Source of the DNA: Daldinia sp. FL1419 | Taxonomy: Eukaryota; Ascomycota; Sordariomycetes; Xylariales; Hypoxylaceae | Reading direction: 5' to 3' | Length of the DNA: 64,000 bases | NCBI GenBank assembly: GCA_025201765.1 | Contig: MU623476.1 | Span: 31,356-95,355 of the forward strand | Shown here: positions 1-10,919 of the stretch, in pieces | How the letters are laid out: every line of letters starts with the position of its first letter | Numbering within the stretch: position 1 is the first letter of the stretch | Translations under genes and position numbers: made by a program | The notes under the pieces: generated by a model | Told to the model about the DNA's origin: nothing | The model's input: the letters and a program-made list of their open reading frames with translations, nothing else | Database searches by the model: none

Positions 1-1515
1 TTAATACATTTACGTATACGGGCCGAGCGGGTGAATCTTGAATCCTTATGTGAGATAGCTTAATATTGTAGACCCTGAAAAAACGTGGCATTCATGCTTA
101 CTGCGTGTTTACACTACGTAGGTAGGTACCTAAGTATGTATGTCATTCGTCCAAAAAGGTGGTACATTAATATACGTAGTATAGCTCATTTATAGATTAG
201 ATGAAGATACGATATTTAAATAAAGCTTCATGCGAGAACATCAGATATGATGGAACTTGCCGTAGATTCGCACATGAATATCTCTGCTGAGATGGGTCGG
301 ATGGAGCTATGGATCAGTACCGTTTTTATGTACATGTATCTCATACAAGTACCTAGGTACAGGTGTTCTCCCCGATGTTCCAATGGGAGGATTAGCTGTA
401 ATAGCGTGGATAACGAATTAACTCGACAGCTTGAACAACTCGGTGAGCTTACCTACCTGATATAGACTAGTCATTTTCGGATAAGAGCTTTTTAGCGTGG
501 CGTCTAAAGGATCCGCCTCCACTTTTGGAATCTTTCTTTAATTCTTATTGCTCAAATACCGGAATACCATGCATACAGCAACGAAAAGGGAGGTGGGGTC
601 AAGGTAAGCGTACGTACAAAAAAGAAATAAAATCAAATAAATCATTAGTCAATTGATTCCAAAAAAAAAAAAGATGCGCAGCCTTAATTCCTCCGTGCAG
701 GAGTTAGACAAGACCCGTGGACATGACTCCTCAAACCTCAAACTTGGCCTCCACCCCCTTTTTTTCCCCCTTACAAACAGGCACTACCGCTAATCGGCAG
801 AGAATACGGGACCGTCTGTGCAATTAGAGAACATCCTTTTAGATCTTCGGAGCGCCCGGAGAAAACGAACGTACATTACAGAGAAACCTTATACAACCTA
901 TAGCAAAGAAGAATAAGAAGACCGCGGGACTCGGAAGAAAGCGCGCGGCATACAGCATACATTACCACACATACAGAACGGAGCCAGGGTGTAGAAAGAC
1001 AGGGAAGACGCATCGTCGACCGAGCATTTAAGATTGCCAATTGCGACGTCGATTTTCTAAAAAGACCTCGTTTTTTTTGAATTATTGCTTACCAAGGACC
1101 AAGGTATGTCATAGGACATCTGGTCGATGCTTGTCACCTATTCCCTTACCATCTCGAGTATCGTGTTCTATCTAGTACGATCCTCGATTCCTCCCATGTT
1201 TATCAAGCTCTCGTGGCACCCCTGGCTCGGAGCCGCCTCGTGCCTCGTGGTCTTTCGTTAGCTTTAGCCCTACCGTCGCGTCTTTTCCAAGACCGGCCGA
1301 AGAAATATCCCCCTGTTGTCCTAATCCTAGTGCCGCGTCTCCTAATAATACTTTTCCGGTTCTTCTTCCCAGCTACCCTGGCATCTCTATTAGAGTAGTA
1401 CTCACCCGGGTTTCTGGCACATTTCTATTTTTGAGGCTCGGTTCCTCGTCTTCTAGATCTCTTCTTTAGCCCTGAACACCATCGTGTACACGCCGCTAAA
1501 AGGGAGGGGCCAAAA
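1..1515. other. Intergenic flank and leader upstream of the kelch/BTB gene
   Basis: No gene is supported here. Palindromic TAGGTACCTA-type motifs lie near 115–135 and 346–362, and a run of A is at about 661–672. The last 400 bases before the start codon at 1516 are rich in C and T, as is usual for a fungal promoter and 5' leader. Short open frames in this stretch lack any recognisable protein pattern. Confidence 0.6.
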
Positions 1516-4500
1516 ATGTCTACATCTGGTGCTAGTCTAACTACGGGTCAGCCAGACCGCCAAGCTAGTCCTCAATTTCTCGACGACATCTATGAGAGCG
1601 ACATAGACGATCACGACCGTCGACACGCTCACTCGAAATCCCCATCCGACCTCCTCTCCGACGTCTATCGAGGTATCAGAAAGGCTATCCCTAGTCGGGA
1701 AGAATCTCTAAGATTTGCAAGGGCGCCGTCAAGACTGACATCCTTAAAAACGCACAACACGAATCCCGCGGTGCCAGAGTCCGGCGGGACACCCATCCAA
1801 ACGCGACCACCACCACTACAACATGTCAGGAATCTGAGTCTGCAGAATAGCCTCGAGAAACCGCTCCCAGCGCCCCCGCCACCTTCGCTGTCTCCCTCGA
1901 GTCCTGCACCTCCTGCGATCTCGTTTAATCCTCCGCAAGATAATCCGGCTATAGCAGACAACAGTATTGCCAACAAAACAAACTTCGATAGTGGGGCGAG
2001 CGCTATGGATTCCAACGTTCCAACGTTCTCAACACCAATGTATAATAGTGGCATGGATATGAGCAGTAGCCAGAGCAGTACAGCTAGTTTGAGAACGGAT
2101 GGAGATGGCCAAAGGGATAACCTAACACCCCGGAGTAATGGATCTCTTTCGGTCGGCCCATCTGCGCCGGGGGCCTCCACGGGTAGAAACCCATCTATCA
2201 GCGCCCCCGTTGGCACGCCTGCAACTTCGGGCTCTTCAGCTCATCTGTCTGGGTTGATGTGCAATGTTCATCGGACTACTGGCCAAGAACCTCACCCCCT
2301 AGTCGGGGCGACGACTACGATATTGGGGGATAAGTTATATGTCTTCGGTGGTCGTATTCTGTCGCGAAGCCGACCGGCACCTCTTACTTCTGATCTTTAC
2401 GAGCTGGATCTTATTCGAAGACACTGGACCAAGCTAGAAACTGGTGGGGATATCCCTCCACCTCGCTATTTCCATTCTATGTGTGCCTTAGGCGATACCA
2501 AGATGGTCTGCTATGGGGGTATGTCACCCACAACTAACCAACCTGCGTCGGCAGCCCCCGATCAACAGCCTGAAGTAACTGTGATGTCTGATATCTACAT
2601 CTATGATGTCACGACGAAGAAATGGACGTATGTTCCCTCTCAGGATGCCCCGCAAGGTCGCTATGCCCATTGCGCGTGCATTCTCCCTTCTTCTGCAACA
2701 TTTTCGTCGCACAAAGCCCCTCTATCTGCCTTGCAACATAACCCCTCGAATGGGAACCCAAATGAGGGTAGAATCGGCATTAATATTGACGGTGCTGGAG
2801 GTGCCGAGATGGTAGTAGTTGGTGGCCAGGATGGCGCGAACCATTACATCGAACAGATTAGCGTATTCAATCTCCGAAGTCTGAAATGGACTTCAACGCA
2901 ACCGCTTGGAAAATCCTGCGGGGCCTATCGCAGTGTGGTTGCTCCCTTGCCACCCAATGTTACTGCTAAGATTGGCAAAACTTCACGCCAAGATAGTGTG
3001 ATTAGCCACGAGGCCAAGGAGCCGGGCTCGTCGATGCTTATCTACTCAAACTACAACTTTTTGGATGTGAAACTCGAACTTCAGGTCCGGGGTCCGGATG
3101 GATCGCTTGCTGAAAAACCGATGTCGGGAACCTACTCCCCGCCTGGTTTGCGATTCCCAAACGGAGGAGTCATTGACACGTATTTCGTTGTCAGCGGCAC
3201 CTATCTTACAAGTTCCAAGCAAGAATATGCCTTGTGGGCTTTGGACCTTAGAAATCTAACTTGGGTACGTATTGACACGGGTGGCAGCGTGTTCAGCCAG
3301 GGTAGTTGGAACAGAGGTGTTCTCTGGAATAGGCGGAATATATTCGTAATCCTCGGCAACCGTAAACGAAGCCTAGTCGACGATTATAATCATCGTCGTA
3401 TCAATTTCTCCAATGTTTGCATGGTCGAGCTAGAAGCGTTTGGCTTTTACGACAACCCTCGTAAGATATCGCCTCTGTCTGGATTTATATCTGCCAGTAG
3501 TCCTTTTACGGCTCCCGATCTCAGTGTTGCTAGGAAAGCTGGTTGGACTGGTGGAGGAAGATCGCACATGCGTGCCGCTGAAGAGCTGGGCGAGAAGGCC
3601 TTAATGTTACGGGAGTTGGCGGATATGGACATTCTATGTTTCCATGGTGAACGCATACCTATTAATTCTCGCATTGTTGCGCGAAGATGGGGTCCTTACT
3701 TCGTGCAGTTACTTCGCGAAGGCGCCGCAACACAGGACGGTAGCGACTCAGCCACCCTAAGGACGGGTGTGTCAGGACACGCGGGCGCGCGTAATTCCGT
3801 TATCACAATCACTCAGTCAACTAGGAGTGCCGGTGGCGACAGCAATTTATCCATGGCTACTACACTAAACAATTCTTCCGCTGGATCTTTCAAGCCCAAT
3901 GGACAAGGTGGCAGTACAGATCTTGGCCACGTTAATTCGGCACCAACCCCCGCATCGTTACCCCCTGGTTCTCGGCCGAGATGCCTCTACCTTCCACATA
4001 CTTGTCCGACCGTTCAGGCTCTTCTGCACTTTCTTTACACATCGGCACTACCTCCCCCATCATCACCTCTCTGTACACCTCAAATTCTATGCTCGCTACT
4101 GCAGATTGCCCGTCCTTACAAGATCGATGGGTTATTGGAGGCCGTAGTCGAGCGTCTTCACGCTCGCCTTGATTCGCGTAATGCTGCTGCCGTGTTTAAT
4201 GCTACTGCCATGGCAGCTGGTGGAGGGCGTGGGATTGATGGTAGCTTGAATCCTAACTTCTATATGGGTCTCGAATCGTCTTTAGGGGGCGGTACCGTTA
4301 GCCCTTACCATGACCGGTCGATGTCGGTGTCACAGTCGAGCACTGACGAAGCAACAGGAGGACTTGAAGGACTCCGGATTAATACTAGCGTATCCGGGTC
4401 TAGACCGGATCCTGAAGAGTTAAGCGCAACGACAAGCGTGTCGGGTAGTGAATGGAGTAGCGAGCTTGGCGATAGCGAGCGTGGTGCTGTCAGGGAAGTA

Positions 4501-4659
4501 TGGAGTGGAGAGTTGAGTAGCGTGATTGGACTGCAGAAACGTGGGTTGAGAGGGTTGATGGAGGGCCGACGAATGAGAGCAACAGTTGACCGGGAACGAG
4601 ACGGAGGGCGGACGGAGAGACTCGGCTCGAGGGTGGGCTTAGGGATTGCGGGATCTTAG
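1516..4659 (+). CDS. Kelch-repeat protein with C-terminal BTB-like domain
   Basis: This is a single-exon gene for 1047 residues. Residues 1–240 are Ser/Pro-rich and probably disordered. From about 259 to 640 there are kelch blades, with repeated hydrophobic-GG turns such as LYVFGG, MVCYGG and VVVGG followed by a Trp in the next strand. Around 700–890 a BTB/POZ-like region begins (DMDILCFHG), is interrupted by a Ser/Thr-rich insert, and resumes with CLYLPHT. The tail is Ser/Gly-rich. The layout (long disordered head, kelch propeller, BTB) resembles the fungal Ral2-like/LZTR1-like family linked to Ras signalling; that role is an inference from architecture. The ATG at 1516 sits in a good context (CAAAA before ATG) after a CT-rich leader. 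Confidence 0.85.
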   Translation: MSTSGASLTTGQPDRQASPQFLDDIYESDIDDHDRRHAHSKSPSDLLSDVYRGIRKAIPSREESLRFARAPSRLTSLKTHNTNPAVPESGGTPIQTRPPPLQHVRNLSLQNSLEKPLPAPPPPSLSPSSPAPPAISFNPPQDNPAIADNSIANKTNFDSGASAMDSNVPTFSTPMYNSGMDMSSSQSSTASLRTDGDGQRDNLTPRSNGSLSVGPSAPGASTGRNPSISAPVGTPATSGSSAHLSGLMCNVHRTTGQEPHPLVGATTTILGDKLYVFGGRILSRSRPAPLTSDLYELDLIRRHWTKLETGGDIPPPRYFHSMCALGDTKMVCYGGMSPTTNQPASAAPDQQPEVTVMSDIYIYDVTTKKWTYVPSQDAPQGRYAHCACILPSSATFSSHKAPLSALQHNPSNGNPNEGRIGINIDGAGGAEMVVVGGQDGANHYIEQISVFNLRSLKWTSTQPLGKSCGAYRSVVAPLPPNVTAKIGKTSRQDSVISHEAKEPGSSMLIYSNYNFLDVKLELQVRGPDGSLAEKPMSGTYSPPGLRFPNGGVIDTYFVVSGTYLTSSKQEYALWALDLRNLTWVRIDTGGSVFSQGSWNRGVLWNRRNIFVILGNRKRSLVDDYNHRRINFSNVCMVELEAFGFYDNPRKISPLSGFISASSPFTAPDLSVARKAGWTGGGRSHMRAAEELGEKALMLRELADMDILCFHGERIPINSRIVARRWGPYFVQLLREGAATQDGSDSATLRTGVSGHAGARNSVITITQSTRSAGGDSNLSMATTLNNSSAGSFKPNGQGGSTDLGHVNSAPTPASLPPGSRPRCLYLPHTCPTVQALLHFLYTSALPPPSSPLCTPQILCSLLQIARPYKIDGLLEAVVERLHARLDSRNAAAVFNATAMAAGGGRGIDGSLNPNFYMGLESSLGGGTVSPYHDRSMSVSQSSTDEATGGLEGLRINTSVSGSRPDPEELSATTSVSGSEWSSELGDSERGAVREVWSGELSSVIGLQKRGLRGLMEGRRMRATVDRERDGGRTERLGSRVGLGIAGS

Positions 4660-5498
4660 GAGTGTCAGCTGGATCACACCGGATCATAGAAGGAATATCA
4701 CACACAAGCATAACTCGGGCACGAGATACGGTATCATTGGCTGGATGGGAGTTGGGTTTGACAGGGCGCATTCACGTGCGTGCAAGGGAGAAGAATATTG
4801 AAGTTATTTAGCGGGGGAATTTACATATGTATAGTTGAGATACCAACTGGCGCTTGCACTATAAAGATGATCTAGTTGCTTGCACATTTACACAATACAA
4901 GAGAGCCGCGATGCTATTTTCATTGGAGAAACGATTCCTAGATTATACGTGCTGAGATATTTACGATGAAAGAACGACGCGTACAGGAAGCAATAAGTTA
5001 TTATTTCCCTATTATTTCTCTATACCTATACATAGATGCATAAGTAGGTACCTTATCTTCAAGGCTTAATATAGTCGATATATCTGATTTCTATATCTGA
5101 TTTCTTTAACGTTCTACCGTACAAGTGCTGCGGTACATGCACATGTAAATATTAAAAATGGGTGAATGGTCTAGGCGTAGTGGAGTCCAACCGGGAGCTA
5201 ATGTCGGATGTGCGCCAAGCTTAGGGCAACGTCATCGAGGGTACTGTAACAGAACTCGGTTTGTGTTACGGAACTTCCCTACATTGCATGTAGATATGGA
5301 GGTACTTCTCTTATCTAGCTGCCTAACCTAAGTGGTGCACTAAAGAATTGTTTCACCCACGGTTTTATAACGATGGTTCTCTAATAACTTTGGACAATAT
5401 CTTTTTAAATTATTATTTAGTTTTTTTGATAGCAGGCTCTTTTGCGAGCCCAACATGATGCATAATCTTGTTGTATGTCCGAGGAGACTAGGTAGATA
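4660..5498. other. Intergenic region between kelch and hydrolase genes
   Basis: No gene is supported. A short direct duplication of a TATCTGATTTC unit lies near 5080–5105 and a GTAGGTACCT palindromic motif near 5043–5053. The stretch should hold the 3' end of the kelch gene and the promoter of the hydrolase. Confidence 0.5.
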
Positions 5499-6799
5499 AT
5501 GCTTCCGCGACCCGATTTGAGCTTCACGCTCCCTAGTATCCATGATAATACTAAACTCGACTGTCGCATATACCATCCGATACGCTCGAATCAGAATCAA
5601 ACCCTCGCGCCATCTGATCCGTCATGGCCTCGACATGCTGCTGTGGTAGCTCACCCCTACGCGCCATTAGGAGGATCCTACGACGACCCTATTGTGCATC
5701 TTGTGGCTAGCATATTGCTCCACCTTGGTTTCGTGGTCGCGACGTTCAACTTTAGGTTCGTATCATCCTAATTCCTTCTTGCTAGAGGGGTTTATGTGTG
5801 TGTAACCGTGATACTAACGATTTGTGCTAAAAATATAGGGGCGCTTCATCTTCTAACGGTCGTACATCATGGACGTCCAAGCCCGAACGAGCCGATTACA
5901 TGTCCGTCACTGGGTTTCTCGTTTATTACCTACACTACTTGAGTGCTCCCCAGAACAAATTTCGACCAGTTGATGCAGATGAGAATTCGACCCCAACGTT
6001 GCTACTAGCTGGATATTCATACGGCGCCATGGTGACACTTCAGCTTCCCCCCCTCGAATCCTTCTTATCCCACTTCGTCTCGCCTGCCACACACACACCC
6101 TTCGCGGATATTCGACTGCGAGCACAGCATCTTGCCGAAGAGCAAATAACCCTACATATGACTCCCGCCTCCCCGAGAAAGTCGTTGGGTATGCGTGTCG
6201 GCGGCGACGAGGATATGTCACCCAAGTCTCGTGAAAAGCGTAGGTCGCATTCCCCAGACCCAGAAGAGAAGATACGGAAAGGGGTTAGGGAAATATTATC
6301 TCGAAGTAAGTTCATACATAGGAGACGTAATTCTCCGCCTGTCGACCAAGGTACGGCAGACGATATGGAAGTCCCATGCTTGGAGAATGTCAGCGATTTG
6401 ATCACATTTCGGACTGCCTATTTATTAGTGTCACCTCCGCTGGGGTTTGTTACCAACTTAGCAACCATGTCCTTTTCAAATCTCTGGCCAAAGAAGAGGA
6501 AAGGTGGGTCTATCAAAGCCCACGAAGACGGCGCGAAGCGGGAAGAGAGCGAGGTCAAGGCCGAGGCCGAGATGAAACTTATTGTGAACCCCACTCTTGC
6601 TATTTACGGAGACCAAGATAGTTTCCTGTCTATCGGCAAAATGCGCGATTGGACTACACAGCTTAGCAACGCTGAGGGATCTCAGTTCAGATACGTAGAA
6701 GTTTCCACGGCCGGACATTTCTGGATAGAAGAAGGCGTTGCACGTGAGCTTAGAGGGGCTGTTTACTCCTTTCTAGTTAGGCTCGTGAAGGGTCAATGA
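5499..6799 (+). CDS. Alpha/beta-hydrolase fold protein
   Basis: There are two exons, 5499–5755 and 5839–6799. The 83-nt intron has the ends GTTCGT and TATAG, and the joined frame gives 405 residues. The nucleophile elbow GYSYGAM places the candidate catalytic Ser at about residue 146. YGDQDSF and GHFW near the C-terminus are the likely Asp and His of the triad. A Lys/Arg/Ser-rich insert (about residues 190–260) separates the core from the second half and is a typical lid or linker position. There is no signal peptide, so the protein is probably intracellular. The substrate cannot be named; homologous fungal genes are usually listed only as AB-hydrolase proteins. Confidence 0.8.
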
Positions 6800-7943
6800 C
6801 TATCGGATGTCTAGGAGAGGACATGGATCTATCACTTCCGAGGTCTAGACCCAAGTGCTTAGCTAGCGCTTGTAATCTATCGGGACTATGTCTCTCCTTT
6901 GTTTTTGAGTATCAGACAAATGATTCCATTCTTGTCCACGTTTGATAACTCTTTGGGAATCGGGCTGTTTGGTGTAACTATCGTTTCTCGTAGGACTTGT
7001 AAGAGTTCGTGGCTTATTTAAAATCCGACTTATATTATGCAGACCGAATCTCGCGGTCCCCTTTGATTGCTTACATTTTACAGGGGAAATGTTTTGGATT
7101 AATGTGCAATGTACAACCAAAAACCCCACAATATCTCTCTCCTATTCATAAGCAGACAAATGGGACACCTCCATTCCCCGTATTCTAATACCCCTCATGT
7201 ACCCCACAATCTTTTATGATAGTGCGTGGTACAACGTGCATAGATTTAACATAGATTTAGCATAGTAATTGGAGATTTCCATTATTAGGGTCACGACCCC
7301 CTGTTTATTGACCCACCTGATCTTAAATGTTTATTGCTCACATGGTTGGCGTCCCGCATAGTTCCGCATTTTCTGACGTCTTTCCCTTTTGCTACGTACC
7401 TCAGGTACTTAGGTAGTCGCCCTAGCTTAGGTAGTTCCACTTGGTTACACGTATCTAACAGGTTCTACAGGTTCTACAGGTTCCTACCTGACGACCTGAC
7501 GACCTGCAAAATTAATTCCTTCTTTTAACCCAAGCCTCTTGTCTCGCAACCTCACCTCCCTTTCGGAGCTTCAAAACCTAGGTACCCTTGGTCACCTCTA
7601 TTTTATTGTATTATAGTATCCGTTCGAAGACCGAGGTTGAATAATACGCTACTTTAATTTCTCTATAGGCATACTCTTAATTGTTATTCCTATTGTCATC
7701 ACCTTCTTTTGTAGACGTTGTGTCTTGTCCTTCCTTGTCATATAGCGTTTTCTTGTGTCGACATATCCAAAACAATACAATCTGCAACCACCCGTGCCGA
7801 CGGTGATCAAGATCTCCGAGACCCGACTAGTACGTCTCACAAACCCACCAATACTTCGGATGTTTATATATGGGACACTTTAGAATGCAACGTCCTCCTG
7901 TCACTTACGCTGAAGCAACATTGCCGCCTCCCGTACCTTCATC
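6800..7943. other. Intergenic region upstream of the patatin lipase gene
   Basis: No separate gene is supported. Two short tandem duplications lie side by side: a 9-nt ACAGGTTCT unit at about 7458–7482 and an 8-nt CTGACGAC unit at about 7488–7505. GGTACTTAGGTAG-type motifs occur near 7395–7415. The final part is the promoter/leader of the lipase and contains an upstream ATG at 7885. Confidence 0.5.
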
Positions 7944-7959
7944 ATGGGACATCTCGTAG
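7885..7959 (+). other. Upstream ATG/possible alternative first exon of the lipase gene
   Basis: An ATG at 7885 opens a 24-codon frame that ends at TAG 7957–7959 and overlaps the main ATG at 7944. The same segment could instead be a coding first exon. A GTAGAT donor at 7956 and a TTAG acceptor about 47 nt downstream would join the peptide ending VPSSWDIS in frame to TPRKGG of the main protein. An intron of that size is at the lower limit for fungi. It is either an overlapping upstream ORF that dampens translation or the true N-terminus. Confidence 0.35.
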
Positions 7960-10238
7960 ATATTCTCCCACCCGTTCCCTCGCTCCAACCATCCAGTATT
8001 AGAACCCCACGAAAGGGCGGCAAGGCACAAGCTGGCGGGTCCCCGAGTACGACTCCCTTATATAAGGTTATAGATGGACTCTTATACCTAAAAGACGGTT
8101 TAACACATAAAGAGAGGGCGGAATGGAGACGGGTAGAAGAGCGCAAACAAATTCTATCGGCGCGTTTACAAGGCGCCGAAACTTATAGAGAGTGGGAGGA
8201 GGCGGCGCAAGAATTAGATGTCCTCGAAGGTAATGAAGAATGGAAGACCGATATTTCCACCGGGGACTATAACCCTGAACTTTTGGAAATGCGATTACAA
8301 GAGCTCGATTGTGCCCGCACAAATTGTGATATACGATCTATGATGCATATCGTCAGGACAGCCCTCTCACGCGACCTAGGTGGCATGGGCAATATTGATC
8401 TATACCGGCACTCTTATTGTGGTACCAAAAAACTGGTTTCGCGATATGTCGATTCCGCCTTGAAGACTATCACAGCTCTAGTAGAGCAGAGCGCGTATCG
8501 TCGAGCGGATGATCCGGGACCAAAGGATTTGCTAGACGCGGTGCTTTATGCGCGCCAGAGCTTCGGGCGGAGCGCCCTCTTACTCAGTGGCGGTGGCACC
8601 TTTGGTATGACACACATTGGCGTCTTGAAAGCCATGTTCGAGACCAAGTTACTCCCGCGCATCATCTCGGGCGCATCCGCCGGCTCAATCGTATGTTCTA
8701 TAGTCTGCTCGAGGAAAGACGACGAGATTCCACAATTGTTAGAAGAATTTCCGTATGGCGACCTGGCTGTCTTCGAAGAGGAGGGCAACGAAGAGGGTCT
8801 CTTTGGGCATTTACGAAGATTGCTTACTGAGGGAAATTGGTCCGATATCAAGCATTTAACACGTGTAATGCGTGACATGCTTGGCGACATCACGTTCCAG
8901 GAAGCATACAATCGAACTAGGAGAATATGCAATATTTGCGTGTCGTCGGCGTCTATATACGAGCTACCGCGACTGCTGAACTACGTTACAGCCCCTAATG
9001 TCATGATATGGTCTGCCGTTGCGGCGTCATGCTCAGTACCACTCGTTTTCAGCGCCGCACCATTGCTAGTCAAGAACCCCCTAACAGGCGAGCATAGTAC
9101 ATGGAATCCAACTCCACAGATGTGGATTGATGGCTCTGTTGATAATGACCTGCCCATGACGAGACTCGCAGAAATGTTCAACGTCAACCATTTCATTGTA
9201 TCCCAGGTTAATCCACATGTGGTTCCTTTCCTTACCAAGGACGAAGGGCCCGCCAACGCACGTCACGAGACGGTTTTTAAAGAAGAATCAGATTGGATGC
9301 ACACTATGACCACTTTGGCCAAAAATGAAGCCTTGCACCGAATGCAGTTTATGGCCGAAATTGGCATCTTCCCGACCCTTGTTAGCAAATTACGGTCTAT
9401 TCTAAGCCAAAAGTATTCGGGCGATATCAATATTCTCCCGGCTATGGGCGTCTGGGACTTGCCTAAGGTGCTGAAGAACCCGACAACCGAGTTTATGCAA
9501 CGCTCGTGCTTATTAGGCGAGCGCGCGACATGGCCCAAATTAGCTCGCATCCGGGACCGATGTGCCATTGAACTGGCTCTAGATCGCGCGGTTCATGCGT
9601 TACGAGCCCGTGTCGTATTTAGTAAGAGCCAGGTCGACCTGCGAAGGATGGCTACTGGGTCGCTAGCGAGTGCGCACGGGGAACCATATGAACCTTTGAC
9701 ATTGAATCCGAACCAGACTAGGTCTCCTTCCGCGAAGGAGAAATTAAAGCATCGCCGGCGGCGGTCGAGTGGAAGCAATTTATTAAATCCATATCATCAC
9801 ATTCTCACGGGTGAAAATCCGTATAAGATAACGGACGACGATACCGATGAGGAAGAGCGTCTCGAGATGACAATGCGTCATAGTGGCCCAAAACCGAAGA
9901 TGAAGCTTAAACGATTTCCAAGAAGCCACGTATTCCAGACAGGTCCCAAGACCAGTCCTGTGCTATCGTCCACTTCGGATCCCGATTCATTCGATTTCTC
10001 CCGACCCCTAACACCCACTGGAGCTAGGAATACCAACGTATCGAACCCGAAGAGATCCGCCCTTTCGGCAATGTGTACGGCGCATCCTGACGATGGCGCC
10101 GCCGCCTCACCACAGCAGAATCCCGAGCTTGAGACTAGTGACTTTCATACTTCGGATACGGTTGTTGATAGCCATACAGATGAGGACAAGTCACGGTTGA
10201 CGTATAAGCATCAGCATCCATATGGTAGCGTCCATTAG
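7944..10238 (+). CDS. Patatin-like phospholipase/triacylglycerol lipase (Tgl3/4/5-type)
   Basis: The gene encodes 764 residues in one exon from the ATG at 7944. An N-terminal DUF3336-type region (about 40–200) precedes the patatin domain. The oxyanion loop GGGTFG is at 216–221, the serine elbow GASAGS has catalytic Ser245, and the DG motif has catalytic Asp396, so the Ser–Asp dyad is complete. The C-terminal 190 residues are basic, Ser-rich and probably disordered. This architecture is that of the yeast Tgl3/Tgl4/Tgl5 family, which hydrolyses storage triacylglycerol and acylates lysophospholipids at lipid droplets. Which paralogue it matches cannot be decided by eye. The start could lie further upstream through an extra small exon at 7885. 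Confidence 0.9.
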   Translation: MGHLVDILPPVPSLQPSSIRTPRKGGKAQAGGSPSTTPLYKVIDGLLYLKDGLTHKERAEWRRVEERKQILSARLQGAETYREWEEAAQELDVLEGNEEWKTDISTGDYNPELLEMRLQELDCARTNCDIRSMMHIVRTALSRDLGGMGNIDLYRHSYCGTKKLVSRYVDSALKTITALVEQSAYRRADDPGPKDLLDAVLYARQSFGRSALLLSGGGTFGMTHIGVLKAMFETKLLPRIISGASAGSIVCSIVCSRKDDEIPQLLEEFPYGDLAVFEEEGNEEGLFGHLRRLLTEGNWSDIKHLTRVMRDMLGDITFQEAYNRTRRICNICVSSASIYELPRLLNYVTAPNVMIWSAVAASCSVPLVFSAAPLLVKNPLTGEHSTWNPTPQMWIDGSVDNDLPMTRLAEMFNVNHFIVSQVNPHVVPFLTKDEGPANARHETVFKEESDWMHTMTTLAKNEALHRMQFMAEIGIFPTLVSKLRSILSQKYSGDINILPAMGVWDLPKVLKNPTTEFMQRSCLLGERATWPKLARIRDRCAIELALDRAVHALRARVVFSKSQVDLRRMATGSLASAHGEPYEPLTLNPNQTRSPSAKEKLKHRRRRSSGSNLLNPYHHILTGENPYKITDDDTDEEERLEMTMRHSGPKPKMKLKRFPRSHVFQTGPKTSPVLSSTSDPDSFDFSRPLTPTGARNTNVSNPKRSALSAMCTAHPDDGAAASPQQNPELETSDFHTSDTVVDSHTDEDKSRLTYKHQHPYGSVH

Positions 10239-10919
10239 TGACGCATAATTTTTTAATTGATGCCATCAGGAATGCTCAACCTTATTAAAGAACACGTAAT
10301 TTCCACGCTACTATGAGATTATCAAATGCATCTTGGTTACGGCAGCTCACAAAATCCGGCCATGAGTTCTGGGACCATGCTACGACGGATATTTGAGCGA
10401 GTCATAAAGATTCGGTAGAGGGGATGGGGAACTGTGTTTAACGGTATAAATCATACAAGAATGAGGCAAGTTTACCTATTAACAGATATGGAGCGCGGAG
10501 TATTCTTGCTGAGACTATAATAACATTGTCCGTAATTACGTTTTTGTAATACTGGCTGGGGTAGGCACTCATGCATCAGATCATCGTTATACTATACTAG
10601 ATATACCATAGGCGGTAACTAAATTTATATAGGCATATATCAGCTATTGATAATACTACAGAGTCATCCAACATTGCCATCATTGTCCCCCATACCCATG
10701 AAATCCTCCCTCGAAGAAATGCTGCTCTTGTGCTTTAGTGAGACCGAACACTAGATCCGATCGAGGTTATCGTACAAACAACACCCGAATTGTCCTTAGT
10801 TATACCTAGTAGTAGCCTAGATACATAGGTTGGTATAAATAGATTCTGAATTGGCTCTATATATGTTTCAGCATGGTACCATTTATATTCCTCGCTCTCT
10901 ATGAAGCACCACAAGACTC
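10239..10919. other. Convergent intergenic region
   Basis: This is the space between the 3' ends of the lipase gene (+) and the transcription factor gene (−). It is AT-rich and non-coding, and no repeat or RNA gene is recognised. Confidence 0.5.

Noticed and set aside
1665..2216. Minus-strand 183-codon frame inside the kelch gene
   Set aside because: It is the antisense shadow of the Ser/Pro-rich N-terminus of the kelch protein.
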